Shown: positions 23,101 to 36,135 of the stretch, piece by piece
Numbering within the stretch: position 1 is the stretch's first letter
How the letters are laid out: the number at the start of each line of letters is the position of its first letter
Assembly: GCA_000733355.1 (NCBI GenBank)
Contig: JNVV01000001.1
Coordinates: 3,382,278 to 3,446,277 of the forward strand
Reading direction: 5' to 3'
Source: Falciphora oryzae
Lineage: Eukaryota > Ascomycota > Sordariomycetes > Magnaporthales > Magnaporthaceae
Length of the DNA stretch: 64,000 bases
Made by a program: the position numbers and the translations under genes
The notes under the pieces: model-generated
The model's database searches: none
The model's input: the letters and a program-made list of their open reading frames with translations, nothing else
Told to the model about the DNA's origin: nothing

Positions 23101-26100
23101 CCCCTCCAAGTTCTTGTCAGGTGGACCCGGCCACACCCCAGGGAGTAAGCAGAGAGGCACGGGAGAGGCTGTATCGCCTACCGTGACCGATTACGGCCTG
23201 CGGGTTCCGCGATGAGTTTGTCGATGATCTTGTGGAGGGGTGTGAACAGATGATGGGGCTGGTGGTGGTGCGCTGGTGAGTGATTGCAGATGGAATGCTG
23301 ATTGATGGAGGAGGGTACACCTCACCTTGAATCGCCAGTTCCTTCCGAAAATGGCCACGGCCGCACAGTGCTTTCCCGTGACGCAGGCCATCCGGCGAGC
23401 AAAGCAAAGCCAGCAAAGCAAAGCACCACCTATCTCCTTGCAGCGCCGCTGCCAAACTACCGCCGCTCCGAAATGCCAAAACCGCCGACACAAGCCACGC
23501 ACACCTCCGAGCCGACACGGGATTGGGGCCGACTCGAGGCTTGCGGGCGCCCGAGCCACCATGGAGAAGAGGCCTATATTTCCTCGTGTTTGCGGTGTCT
23601 GCGCGGCGTGGGACAGCAAGGTGGAGATTAGGAATAATTCGTGATGCTGTTTGCCTGGAGCGCCCATCTACAAGCCCGGCGTACGGTGACACCGCCGCCG
23701 AAGCCACAACTTGGAATTGGCGCGAATGATGGATGCATGGCACCGGCTTGCTTGACGGTTTGAGGGCGGCTTGAGCCTCTGGGGGCCGCTGTATAACCCA
23801 TCCACCACGAAGGTCGCCCCTCGCCAGGACTGCTGTCCCACAGGGAGGAACCGCGCGCCCTAGCCGCCCGCGGCCGCCCTCAATCTGCAGGTGATCAGTG
23901 AAAGAAAAAAAAAATTATCAGTGCATGAGATGTCATGTTTGATTCCGGCGCGGCACGGGGCGTGTGCAGCAGCAGTACAACCACCGTCTGGCCCCTGATG
24001 CCTGCCCGTGAGCTTACTGTCGCTCATCCTGTTTGGGATGGCACGGGCGGGTGGACGTGCCGAGCGTACCCGACCTTACCTAACCTGACTGGATCTGAGG
24101 CCTGAAACCGGACAGGAGAGAGAACCAAAGGATGGAAGAACCACGAAAAACAGCCTTGCGAAGATGACATTATGCCAGCTCCGATCCCATCAAGGCGAGA
24201 TGCAGGTGGTACAGTTGCAAGGTGGGTATCTTTTCGACCGACAATCAGAAAGGGTCGCCCGCGCCGTATGGGGTCGGCGATTACTACCGCTTCAGCTTCA
24301 ATCTTTCGACCCCGGACCGACCGGAGGCTGGCGGCCGATGAGCGATGAGATGATCGGGAACACGAACCAACACACTGCTGGCCCGTTGGCACACGCCAGA
24401 CGCACACGGCATGGGTTGTTGAAGCGACCGCCTGAAAATCGAGGTGGAGCAAGACGCCGATGACCTCATACCCATACCTGTCCCGCTGGGCCGTCGAGCC
24501 AGCCCTACGGCATGCCCCGTCTCATCTCAGCGTGCAGAGTCGGAGTCGGGCGGGAGTCAACGTCGCTGCGCGCTTGATTGCGGTGGATGCGTTTAATTTG
24601 CCATATTGGGAGTAATTGATTAGTACGTCCGTAGCGGCCGGCATGCTTTTGCATCCAAAAACAGCTTTTTTTTGGCCAAGCAAACGGAAAAGTGCTGAGA
24701 GATGTGGCTCACTGCCTTGGCGCTGGCTCGGGACTTGGTGCCTTCCCGGGCAACACTGTGCATGCAATCGAAAATACATTCTAGAAAGCCTTGGGAGCGT
24801 CTCTCACCACCGAGGCCGGAGATCTATCATTGTGTGTGTGCTGACATCAACCTGCGTGCTGCCTCCAGATAGATTTTTGATATGCCAGATCCATGCACAT
24901 GCAGCCGTCCGTATCGGGGCCAGTCTGCGCGCGCGTGCTGTATGTAGGTCCCGTCTCCAAGAAATGCAAGACTCCATCCACTTTCGTGGCCTATTTTGGA
25001 CATGGACAAATTCCAAGCAAAGCAGAGCAGAGCCTGCCCCCAGAAACCCCGACTTGGGAAATGATCAATTAAGCGCCCGCACGCGAGAGAGTATCGACAC
25101 AGGGTTGCAGTGGCCCCCTTCCACGTGAGATTTTTATTTTTATTTTCTTCGCCCTGCCGGTCTTCTTATGTCATCGGCACTCTACGGTCGGCCCAGCGGT
25201 GCTACTAGCGATTGATTACTGGCGATGAAAAGCCGTTTGTGGGGGGTCGGAGCAGCGGTTGGTGGGTGGGTGGGTTGGATCGAGGGCCGGCATGGCAAAA
25301 ACCCAGAGGGCTGCAGCTGTGAGGGTTGCAAAAGTCCCCAGCCCACCAAAAGGTCAACATCCTCGGCACGCAGCATCTGGCTGGCTCATACATCTTGGAG
25401 GGCGTCTCTCATCTGATTCATACAAAACCGCAGGAGATCATTCTTAGCGATCTTGACCTGCGTCGGGCTATACCGCATTGGAGCTGCTGCAGGAGCTCAG
25501 CCTCGCTCACCATGGAGCCGGGATTGCTGCGGTGTCTGTCTGCTGCCCGTCTCCATCCGGACGCCCTCTCCTCCCCTCCTTACGCGGCAAACCGCCCGCA
25601 ACGTAGCACGACGCCGCGTGTGTACTGTGGTGTGCGGTCTGTGCATTCCTGGTGAGAGTGCATTGCATGCCCGCCCGCCGTGGAAGGGTGTGACGAGCGT
25701 CCATCCGAGCCTGTCTGTGGGGCCCGGAATCGCCGTTGCGGGGGGCCGGCCACACTTGACGCGGGCTTCCGGCAACCCGCCAGGCAGAAGCGGTTGAGCG
25801 GGCTCTCGATGCCAAAAATTCCCACAGTCCCAGTCTGATTTCTCTACGCAACCTCCATCAGAGCTTGACGAGGGGAAACTAAAGCGGCGTAGAAACCGAT
25901 CCACTCTGCTTGCTCTTGTGAGATGATGAGAGGACGGCCCCTGTCCAAACAAGTGCTGCCGGCTTACGAAACGCCTGGGCTCCTCTGACTCCGTGCTGCC
26001 ACGAAACGGCCGCCAACGACCTGCTGTACCGTACCTGGGCAAGCCCTCGATGATCTAATCTTTCTTGGCATCGCTTCCCTTCGTGTCCCTTGTCCGGCTG

Positions 26101-28210
26101 GACGCCACAAGAAAAGCTGACAGACAGGCATTATTTGTCTGGGGCGGCACGTGGGCAGCTTCCCATTCCAAGCGCCTCGCGCCTCGCGCCTCGTGCCAAA
26201 GCCCCCTCCCACCGCAGTGGAGGCTTTGTCGAACCATGTCCTTTCTCTGCCCGGAGGGGGGCGGTGACCGGGGGGGGGCCAACGGAGCATGAGTACAGCA
26301 CGACTGGCACTCTCGGAGGAGGATTTTGGTTTTTGCTGCCATTTGACTCCCGCCCGCGTGTTGGAGCCTCTCGATGCTGGTGGACGCCCGAATCATATGC
26401 CCGAGTTCGGCTAGATCGCTCAGTGGGGTCCGTCCGCCCACGTCAAAAAAACTCAGCCACAGGCCGCCGTAGCGTGCTTCATGGGAGACTATGCCCCTGC
26501 CCGTGGGTGGCTCCAGGCCAAGTTTCCTTCTGGCTGGTGCAACATGGAGCCCGAAAGAGAAGCGGCCCCGACACCGGCGACACACAGGCAGGCAGCCAGG
26601 CTACCTCGAGGAGCACTTTTGTCGCATGGAGAGCTCTCCTGCGGGGATCGCTGCAGGGAACTCTGCCAGCTTCCAGAGAAGTCTTACTCACCAGGCGTCG
26701 TGTCGCAGGCAGCGGACACCGAGCCTCCAAATCAACAGCCCGGATGGTAATTAATTTGTGCCAAGGGCAGAGCAGCGAAGGAAAAAAAAAAATAAAATAA
26801 ACCTGCGTCATCTCCCGCCGTTGACGTTCTGCTCCCCGGCGGAAAACTTGGGCAAAGAAAAGTTGGCGCTTCACACCTGCACTATCACCAAAGACGCGAC
26901 CACGTTGATTGTAATACCTAGCAGCTTGTACTTTGCATATCCGTTGCTTCAATTTGCTTCAAGGATTGTGACTGCTATAGTACGAAAAAAAAGATACGGA
27001 AAAAGTAGGGAGGAAAATATACAGAAAAGATACAGGAAAAGAAAAGAAGCAGTAGAGGTGCCGTTTATTTTTTTTTTGTCGTCGGCCCGAGACACTACTC
27101 TCCTCACTGCATGATAATACCGCCCTCCGTGCGGAATGATGCCAGAAATGGGTTTGGCCCCGTTCCTGTCCCGCGTCTCAGCTGCCCTTCGGCCTGGTTC
27201 CGGTAGGGAAAGCGCCCGCCCACCCTCCGGCGATCAATCCAAACGGGTACCTGACCGAAGGGAGAGGGAGCCCGCCAGGGGGGTCACTTTTCAGCTGGCT
27301 GCCGTCCCGGGGCTGAATCGATTGGCCGCCGAGGATTCATCGCGAGCCAAACAAAACGGCTGCCCTGGACGGCGCCATCAACGAGCGAGCCCGCAGACTG
27401 CTCATTTTTGCTTGTATCTATCTGCCGGTTAGGCAGGCGTGTCCGCGTCAGAAAATTTGGCATCGCTCGTGTACCTCGGCTGGAAAAAAAGGAAAATAGA
27501 AAAATAGAAATAGGAAAGGAAATAGGAAAAAAGAATGGTCGTTTTCACCAGTTGCAATAGTGGTCGCAAGGAGTTGGTCAGGCACTGATCCAAGTTGTAT
27601 GCTGTTCAATGTCTTGGAACGACCTTGCCTTCCTCGTCTTCGTCATTCGTGCTCTCGTGTCTAACCCGTCCCCTTCGAATGCCCATATGCTCTAGAGCCG
27701 CTATTCACAGTTAAGGCGATACTCCTTCGAGTGCCCCTCGATACGTAAATCATGTACACCAAAATCAGTGTGTCGCGTGCTGTCAAAAGTCTCACGAACG
27801 GCATCCCGCGCGCAACCCTTTCTTCTTTCCCCCCACTGAAAGCCAAGGCGCATGTATGAGGCGGCTCTATAAACCCAAAAGAAACCCATGTTCAAGCCTC
27901 CCTCGGGTCATTTGGTGGAGTGACAGCCAAGGGGTATCGTTCGTACAAAAAGGTCAGGAACGGGGAGGCCTGATGCCACTGATGGAAACGAGAAAGGAAG
28001 TTAATGAAGGTATTAATGGAAATGGCGGTATAGTAGTAAGACAAATGAATGAGTTAAGCCAGTGTCGCTTGTGTGTGTTGTGTTGTGATGTGTTATGTTA
28101 TGCTTGTCGTGGGTGTTGTTGGTTCGTTGTTTGTCGAGGTTGATAATTTGTTCCAGTTCCAACCAGGCAAGAGTTATCATGCCTAATCGTCTGAGCTATC
28201 CGCGCAGCTC
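20120..28210. other. Long gene-poor region, right part
   Basis: About 8 kb between the small Cys/His-rich gene and the 3' end of the Pom1-like kinase. I see no convincing coding exon on either strand: open frames are under about 240 codons, overlap heavily and lack conserved motifs. Simple-sequence patches occur (A-rich runs near 22590 and 26790, GGT repeats near 23010, GCCTCGC repeats near 26171, TGT/TGTT-rich sequence at 28060-28135). Long untranslated leaders or noncoding transcripts could be here but cannot be read from sequence alone. Confidence 0.55.
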
Positions 28211-31200
28211 CTAAACTCGTCGATTCATAGCTGCTGTTGCGCCCGCCGCCGCCAGGTCCTGTTTGGCACTAGCGGAGCGACCCGCGGCTCGTGGCAGGTT
28301 ACTCGTTCCCATGAGGGTGCCCGTGCCCGTGCTGACGCGCTTCGCCGTCGCCGAGATCGTACTAGTATTCGACATGTTGGATACGCGTCGCGCGCCCCCG
28401 GAGACGCTTGCCGACTTGTGGGGACTAGTGCCGATGAGGTCTCGGGGTCGTGGCCCCAAGCCGCCCTTGAGACCCACGCCCGGCGGTTCTGGCAGCGGGC
28501 GTGGGACCGAGATGGTGTTGTGTCGCTTGATCGGAGATCCGTCGCGCGAGGCGGCTATGCGAGGCACCGGCATCGACGCCTTCACTCCTGTGATGAACTC
28601 GTGTCGGATAGCCTCCTCGGGCTTCAGCCGGCGGTCCGGATCCCATCGTAGGCACCTGGCGAGGAAGTCGAGGAAGGGCTCATCGTCGCACTTCAAGACC
28701 TGCTGCAGCGTCTTGGAGGACGGTCGTCTCCTGCGTCCTTTCGATGAGACGGTAAGGCGCGGTTTCCCCATCGAGTCGAAGAAAAGCTTCTTGCGCGTAC
28801 TCTTTTCGATGAGGTGCTTCTCTGGCGGGCCAAAGACCTCCATAATGCAAGCCAGTTGCTCCTGTTCGTTCTCGCCGGGGAAGATGGGCACTCCTGTGTA
28901 CAGTTCCGCCAGGATACATCCCACACTCCACATGTCGATGGGCATGCCATACGTCATGCCGAGGATCACCTCGGGCGATCGGTAGAAACGGGACTGGATA
29001 TACGTGTACACCTTCTCGTTTTCGAAACAACTGGAGCCAAAGTCGATGACCTTGATCTCCGAATGCATCGGGTGATGCAGGAGGATATTCTCCGGCTTGA
29101 GATCGCAGTGAATGACGCGGTGCTGCTTCAGGAGGTTCAGAGAGCTCAGCATCTGCTTGGTGAAACGGCGAATGAGCTTCAGCGAGAAGCCCCGGAACGC
29201 GTTCGCCTTGATGAACTCGTAAAGATTCATATCCAAGAGTTCGGTTGAAATGCATAGATGGCCACGGAAGTAGAAGCTATGCGTGAAGTTGACCATGCTA
29301 TGCCGGTTTTTGGGGTCCTGTTCATTTCCGTCAGAGTCAGACAAGTCGTCTTGATACAAAATGGGTCGTTCAGGGGCGTTCGCCGGTCGGGAGGTGCCTT
29401 ACCCATTCCCTGAGCTTCTGCAGGATGTTGACCTCCACAAGAGCCTGCTGGTGGAACCTTTTCTTATTGCGAATGATCTTGACGGCGACAAGCACACCAG
29501 TCTTGTGATCAATGCACCTGACGACCTGACCGAAGCTGCCTTTGCCCAGCACATCGATGATTTCGTAGCGATAAGCAAGGTGATCGCCGGGCACGATTGT
29601 GTAATCGCCTCGCTCGTCGTCGTAGCCGAAGTTGGGAATAGACGACTTGAGATCCCCGACAACTTTGGCCGCGTTCTGCGTGCCACAGAAGTAGATGTCG
29701 TTGTAGTCGACAATCTCCCCGCGCTCGTAGATGTTCAGCATTGCGATTCGAATGGCATCCTGAGGGCTCACCCGCTCCTTGGGGCTGGCCCTCTTGCGCA
29801 GAGCGTCCAGTGTCTTGGCCGCGAGCTCTGTTTCCTTCCGCCTTGAACCGAACTTCCTCATCTCCTCCTCCGCAATCATGTCATCCTTGTCCAGGTCTGC
29901 AGTCCAACCGTCGTGTTGTCGCTGAGCTTGGGCCGACACCTTAGGCTTGAGGATCCTGTGCATGACAGATGCGCTGTGCGAGATGGGCGGGCGCTCCGCG
30001 ATGGGCTCGCCGGTGAGGTCCTTTTTGCCGGACCCGTTCCAGGCATCGTTACGTGCACGATCTTGCGCGACGATGGCGTTTAGGCTAGAGGCCGAGCTCT
30101 TGCGCCGTCTCGTATCGAGGTACGTGGTGCCTCCGTTGGGTTTGGCCAGAGAGCTCGGGCTCGGCGGCTTGGAACTGAGTTGACTTGTAGTCGACGATTT
30201 CGGGAGGCTCGGCGGGGGCATGCTCTCCTGGCGCTCGTGCTGGTCGGAGGCCTTGTCGGCGGTCGGATGACTCCCACTGGCCTTGGACGCGCTTCGCTTC
30301 CAAGAGAGGCTCAGTTTTCGGCGGAGCGAGCTCATCGAACCGGGGGTCGGCGGTTCTTCGGGGCTGGACAACGGCGGAGGCGACTTTGGAGGGCGAGGCT
30401 TGGTAATGACAGGGGCCCGGGGGCCAGAAGGCCGTTGCTGTGCAATGGTAGTACCCGTACCCATCTCGGAGCTGGAAATAAAGCTGCTGCCCGTCTTGGA
30501 CCTCTTCAAAAACCCAGGACCCTCCGCACCGCCCTTCGGCAGAGAAGATGAGAGAAACGGGGACACAGTCGGTTTTTGCGGGGGTTGTCGGATGTTTATT
30601 GCGCTCACAGATTCAGTAGAGCTCGTCGCAACAGTGTGCAGAGGGCTGTCCCTGAGGCGATGGATGGAGCTGCTGCTCCTGAGACTTGTCACCTCCGGCT
30701 TGTCCGCTCGATGTCTGGAGAAGAAGGAGCTCTTGGAGGCGGTCATGGGAGTTGTCGGGGTCTTGGAACTTTGCCTCATGGGCGGAGGGCTGTCAACATT
30801 CAGATTCTGAGTCGAAGAGCCTTGCTCCTGCAGCGCAGCAATCTTGGCTGCCGTGGGCGCGCTCAGGGGCCCAAGGGTGATCGGAGGCAGTCTGAGTGGC
30901 TGAGCGCTCTTCTTCGGCTGGGCCACATTGCCCTTCTTGTCGAGATCAAGCGTGATGTTTTGGTTGCTAGACTTGCGGGTGCTGTTTTTCCGCTGGACCC
31001 GCACCGGGGGCTCTAATGTAGGGTATCCCGAGAGACTGCCTGTCGATGTGCTATGAATGCTGCTAGCGTCGAACGCTAGATTCGATTTCCGCTTGTCCAG
31101 GAACGACACCTCGGCCGGCGACTCCTTGGGTGACTCGTACGCCTTGGGAATGGCGGGGACCGGTGGCACATCCTCCTCGTCCTCATGGCTGGGGGGATTG

Positions 31201-32777
31201 TGAATGCTCAGTGACTTCGGGGCGGGAAGCCGGGAGCCGCCGGATTGCACCATGCCACGCTGAATGGAGCCGGTCGAGGTACGCACCGTGTTGAAGCTGG
31301 CAGCAGAGGCTACCGACAGACCGGAGCTGTAAGACTTCCTGTTCGGGTCTGGTGTCGTTCGTGAGGACGAGGGGGTTGAGGTTTTGCGCGGAGCCAAGGA
31401 CGGCGACCTCGAGACGGCGCGGATATCCGGGACCATAGGGGATTGCACAACCGTAACCTGGGGGCTTCCGCCTGGCGGTAGGCTCTTGGTGGACATCCGC
31501 TTCATCCGACGCGTGTCCGTGGGGCTGATCGTCCGAGCACCCAAGCCCGTCGCGTGGCCGGCACCTGGCATGACCGAGGCACGTTTGGCTGAGCCAGCAC
31601 CATTTGGCCTGGGCGATCGAGCCATGCCGGTCGCAGACTTGGCCTGGTCGGACCCCAAGAAACTGCTGTCATCGGCAGTGAGAGTACTCTGGCTCACCCT
31701 TGGGGGCGGCCCCACGGACTTCGCTTTGGACGCTCTCGACGTGCTCGGACCGCGGGCGGGCTCGCCAAAAACAAGACGGCTACCACCGTCTATCGAGGAG
31801 CGAGTCGAGTCCGGGATGGGCCTGGTGGTTTCGGCGTTGGATGCCACACTAGGGCGGCGACGCGTCGGGTTCCTCATTCCATAATCGGTGTCGAGGATGG
31901 CCGGCCCGACGGATTTCCTGGGCGGCTTCCCGATGTTTGTGTTCGACACGGGTGGGTAATGGCTCTGGCGGCGAGCTCGCATGGCGGCCGGGGCGGTGGG
32001 GGCATCGGCGATCGAGGGGCCGGCGCCGTTGGTGGGAGCGGCGGCGGTCCTGCTCGAGGTGCTCGGTCGTCGAAGAATGGATCCCGACCTCGCAGGCCGG
32101 GCCGAAGGCTGCTGGGCTTGCGGCTGGGTTTGGGTTTGGCTCTGGACACGGGTGGCGGCGCTGCCGTTGGCGATGTTGCTTTTTTCCGGGGGCATCTTGT
32201 CACCCATGCCCTGGTCGTCCAGAATGAAGCCGTGGCCGGCCGGGGACGGGAACTGTGTCAGCTTGAAGTCGGACTCCAAGCTGCTTTGCAAGTCATCGAA
32301 GTTGACCTGGGGCAGGAAATCGAAGGAGGCCGGTGTTTTGTCGGTCACGTCGGTCGGAGGCTGCGCGGCGGCGCCATTCCTCCCGAACGAAAACAGAGAG
32401 TGGTTGTTGGAAGACGAGGCGCTGAGCATCTGACCGTCGGAGGGGGCACGCCAGTGCGAGCCCTTCTTGGCCGGGCTGGTGTTTCCGCTGCTCCTGCGAA
32501 TGGGCAGACGGGTCTGTTAGGCAGGCACAAGGATGGATGGAGTCCGGTTGCTTGGGCGCAGGAGATAGGTTGTGCGTGGAAGCGGCTTGGTGCCGGGGTG
32601 GAAACGTGGCTACGGGCCAGCTGCTGGCTTTGTTGTGTTGTTGTGTCTCCGCCTCCAATGTCCACTTCGGGAAGCATACAATCAAGGGGCACGGCCACAG
32701 ATATCAGGATCGGCGTACCTTGTTGGGGATGGGTCTGCCGGTCGGGGGCCAGCGGGAGCGTTCAAGTCCCGAACCAT
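28211..32777 (-). CDS. pom1: DYRK-family protein kinase, Pom1-like
   Basis: The main exons are 32493-29403 and 29317-28211; the 85 bp intron (GTAAGG..CAG) restores LREW|DPKNRHSMVN. A probable first exon at 32777-32719 joins by a 225 bp intron with branch point CTAAC. The full model is 1418 residues. The first 990 are disordered and rich in S, P, R and T, as in cell-polarity DYRKs. The kinase domain starts near 994: glycine loop GKGSFGQVV, VAVKIIRNKKRF lysine, catalytic HCDLKPEN (about 1120-1127), DFG (1142) and the DYRK autophosphorylation motif YTYIQSRFYRSPEV (YxY at 1154-1156). A tail of about 110 basic and serine-rich residues follows. S. pombe Pom1 forms cortical gradients that control polarity and mitotic entry; a similar role is inferred. 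The first exon is the least certain part. Splicing at 32493 is well supported because GSHWRAPSDGQ is read through into MLSASSSNNHSLFSFGR. Confidence 0.85.
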
Positions 32778-35700
32778 AGGGCGGAGAGGAGATGGACGTT
32801 CGGAACCTCCCAGAGTTGGGTGTGTGTCTCGACCGAGGCGGCGAGGGCCGGAGGGCGCCTCTCAATTGAAGAGTCGCCGTCCCTGGCGAGAGGCTACCTC
32901 ATTCCGGGAAAAGCGGTGGAGGCAGAGGGGCGACAGAAAAAAAAAAAAAAAAAAAAAGGCCGTCGGGGTCGCGGCGACAGGCGTGGTTGGATCGTCGTCG
33001 GTCGGGAGTGCGTATGCGCGATGCGAGCTACACGCTCACACTCTCTCTCCGTCTCACGCAAACACGGGCACGCAGGACATGCACCAGTGTTTGGGGTGGG
33101 TTGAGGGCAAGAGAGGGAGGGTGCAGGCGGCGGGAGGCGGTTTGAGGTTGTGAGAGCCCCCAGGGAACGGCTCCGCACGCGAGGTGGTCGTAATTTGTCG
33201 CTAGATTTGTTTTTCGACCAGCGGGCGGGACTGGTTCAGGAGGCACGAATAATTGCCTGGGCCTAGTGGCAGGTGTCAGCCGGGTGAGCGGGCGTCTGGC
33301 TTGCAGGCGGTGGTTGCGAGGGCAAAAAGGATGGAGCCCAGGCCAAGAGGGCTGCGAGAAAAAGGGTGTGCTCCACTGCACCCCTGTCAGTACCGGTACC
33401 TGATCACCCATCAACGTTGACCTGGACAACCGACAGCCCAACAACAAGGCGCATCTGCATCCGCACGCACCTTTCCTACTCGGTGTTTACCTGTGTGCGT
33501 GTGTGTGTGTGTATGTGGGAGTGCACCTGCCTCGGGAGGTTGCGAGCCTGGGCGGCGGATCGAGTCGAGGCGGCAGCTCGATTCAAAATGGATTGATGGC
33601 AATTTGATATGAGCTGCACGGGTGGGCGGCAGGCCGCTTCAATTCAGCACGAGCTTCCTAACCTCCGCAACGGTGCATGGCAGTTCATGTCAACAAGACA
33701 TGCCCTTTGTTCAGCCTCGAGAAGCCGCACGCGCAAGATCTCTGCAGCTGGAGGGCGTCCAGACTTAGGTTCGGCCCCATGCCTGCCAACAAGGGGACTC
33801 CTTGATGCGATCCGGGAAGGGGAGCTGACCGAAGCAGCCTCCATTGATTACCGGGCCAAACCTTTTTTTTCTCTGCTGAGCGGTGGCTGCGCTCAGGGTT
33901 TGTTTGGCTTGGGCCTTGACCGCATCGCCAGGGACGGTACATGCAAGTCAAAAGGTAGCGGTGGCCAGGACAGGAACTGGGCTGGGCGCATTTGTTCCTA
34001 GCGTAGTGGCGGAGACGGGTTTGACGTGACTGCACGCCCAGAGAGTACGGCGCGTGTGCGTGTGCCCTCGCCAACGTCACGCGCATGACGACTAACATCG
34101 GCAGCCGCCAACGCAGATCGCTACACCGCGAAGGGCGCAGGGCCAAGGGTCTGCTAACGAGGTAGTTGCCGCTGCCGTGACCTTAAATGGGTCACGTCCA
34201 CCAGCGGCGGTAGCACGTCCATAAAACCCTCATGAGGGGCAGGACCTGCACAACGGGTTTGGCGGTCAAAATGCGGGCACAATCAAGCCTTTCCACGTCT
34301 TCTGGACAGCTCCATGACGGGGCGTGGGAGCACAGCATGTACCCGCAGCAGACCCCAATTCTCGCTGGTGGGTTGCATGTTCCTGAGCGGCGGAGCGGCA
34401 CGGGCTTGTCCTAGTGGACGTTCCGGGCGCCCATCAGCATGCATGCGGTGTTGGGGGTGCCGGGGAGAGTGGGGACGAGGGACTGGAGGCCAGAGACACG
34501 TCGAGGCGGGCAAGCGGCAAGGGATGGGGCTCGACAGCACCCGAACGAAGAGCGACGAATTGGATGCGAGATGGTAGGGGCTGCCCGGTAAACCGTCGAC
34601 ACGTCCCCAAGTTGGCCAGTCCGGTTTGTTGATACAATTTGACACAGATGTGCTATATCGCCATCGAGCACCTATAGGACGGTACCTGCACAGGCACCAG
34701 CACAGATACCCGCCAACCTCCAATGACACCTTTGCTGGCTCCCCGCCCGTGTTCGGTCCCGTCTGGTCCCACGTCTTCCTGGATCAGTGGTGATCTGGCT
34801 CTCGCTCGCGCAGTACCCCGGGCGGCCGACAACAAAGAACAAAAACTCTATGGGCGCGGCCCGTTTCGGGTGGCGATCGTGGACCTGGCCGAGCACGGAG
34901 GATCAGACGTCGGGGCCAGGGGAAACGAGATCAGTCGAAAGCATTTTCCGAAATTCGTCTCTTTGCCAGGCGAACTAGGAGCAGCCGTAGGGGAGCGGGC
35001 TCTTTCGACGCGGCCGCGACGGCCAGTCAGAAAAGGGGCAGGCTAATCTTAAAGCTCCAGTCGGGGCTGCCCTCTGGGGAAGCGGCTGCTCAGAAAGAAG
35101 CAAGCAAGGAACACGACCGGACATTTGGAAGTGTCTGCCCGTGGTGTACCGCACAGACGTACTCTTTTGGTGTAACCAAAGATCGGGCAACAGAAACCTG
35201 ATGGGGTCGGCGTCTTTGGTTGTTGTGCCATCCCCGAGTCCAGGCGGTCGACTCTATTCGCTCGAGCGGGCTCGCCCAGAATGCTTCACCCAGGGATCAA
35301 CCAGTGCCGTGCCACACCCGACTGGTCACCGTTCCAACGGTTGCGTTTGATCACATCAACATCTGCAAATAATGCGCTCCACCACACATTCCCGCACTCA
35401 CGGCCCTGTATGGGATTTTATGAGCCGCCGGTGAATCCCACAGGGACCCCGCCGCATCCCCACCATTCAGGCACCGTCCAGAATTGTCGGGCGGTTGATG
35501 CCACGGCAACACGCTACGTAGTATCTCCGTCGCGCCGTGGCCAGAGGAATCGTGCTATGCGATGCCGTGACTGCGTCTGAGCGGTGTCGACGTTAGCGTC
35601 TGGCCGTCCCAGCAAGGCTTCGACGTAGGCGTGCAGCTGAAACCTGCGGCGGGCTGGAGAAGCGAGGATTCTGGGGGTTGAAAAGCGATGCGCCAGCCTT

Positions 35701-36135
35701 GGCCGATTGGCAATCTCATGCCCCGAACATGAAACCTTGATGGGTTAAAACAGAATTCATGAGCGCTTGCTGTTTTTCTTTTGATGTTGAGGGTCGCCGA
35801 CTGCGGTGGCAGGGGCGTACGGGCCTGACTTCAACTTGACAAACCATCCAAAAGCCATCATCGGGATTTAGGCCTGCGCTGCGTACTGGATCCAATGAGG
35901 CCACGAGCGCCCCAGCTCCGCGCGCACGTCAGAGACATGTGACGACCAACACGCATCAACCGCGGCGACTCTCAGCCAAACGGCCACCCATCCTGACCGG
36001 CAATCAACCACCCAAACCCGGTGAATCGGATGCAATATAACATCACAAACAAATACTCGATTTGGTATCTTGTGGAGGGCCGGCCGTGTCGCACCAGCCG
36101 CCGCATCCCGACCACGCCCCGCAGGCTCTCGCTAC
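32778..36135. other. Divergent intergenic region, Pom1-like and PEX24-like genes
   Basis: About 3.4 kb between divergent genes, expected to hold both promoters. It contains an A21 run (32937-32957), a GT-rich microsatellite near 33493-33517 and pyrimidine/purine-skewed sequence. The minus-strand frame immediately upstream of the proposed kinase start also reads as plausible S/P-rich coding sequence in another phase, so the kinase 5' end may extend into this region. No other gene is recognised. Confidence 0.55.
32937..32957 (+). repeat. Poly(A) homopolymer, about 21 nt
   Basis: Uninterrupted A run between GCGACAG and GGCCGTCGG; on the transcribed strand of the kinase gene this is poly(T) upstream of the start. 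Confidence 0.9.

Noticed and set aside
31959..33104. 381-codon plus-strand open frame over the 5' end of the Pom1-like gene
   Set aside because: It overlaps the conserved kinase N-terminus in antisense, and the remainder is low-complexity G/R sequence with a poly-lysine run from the A21 tract.
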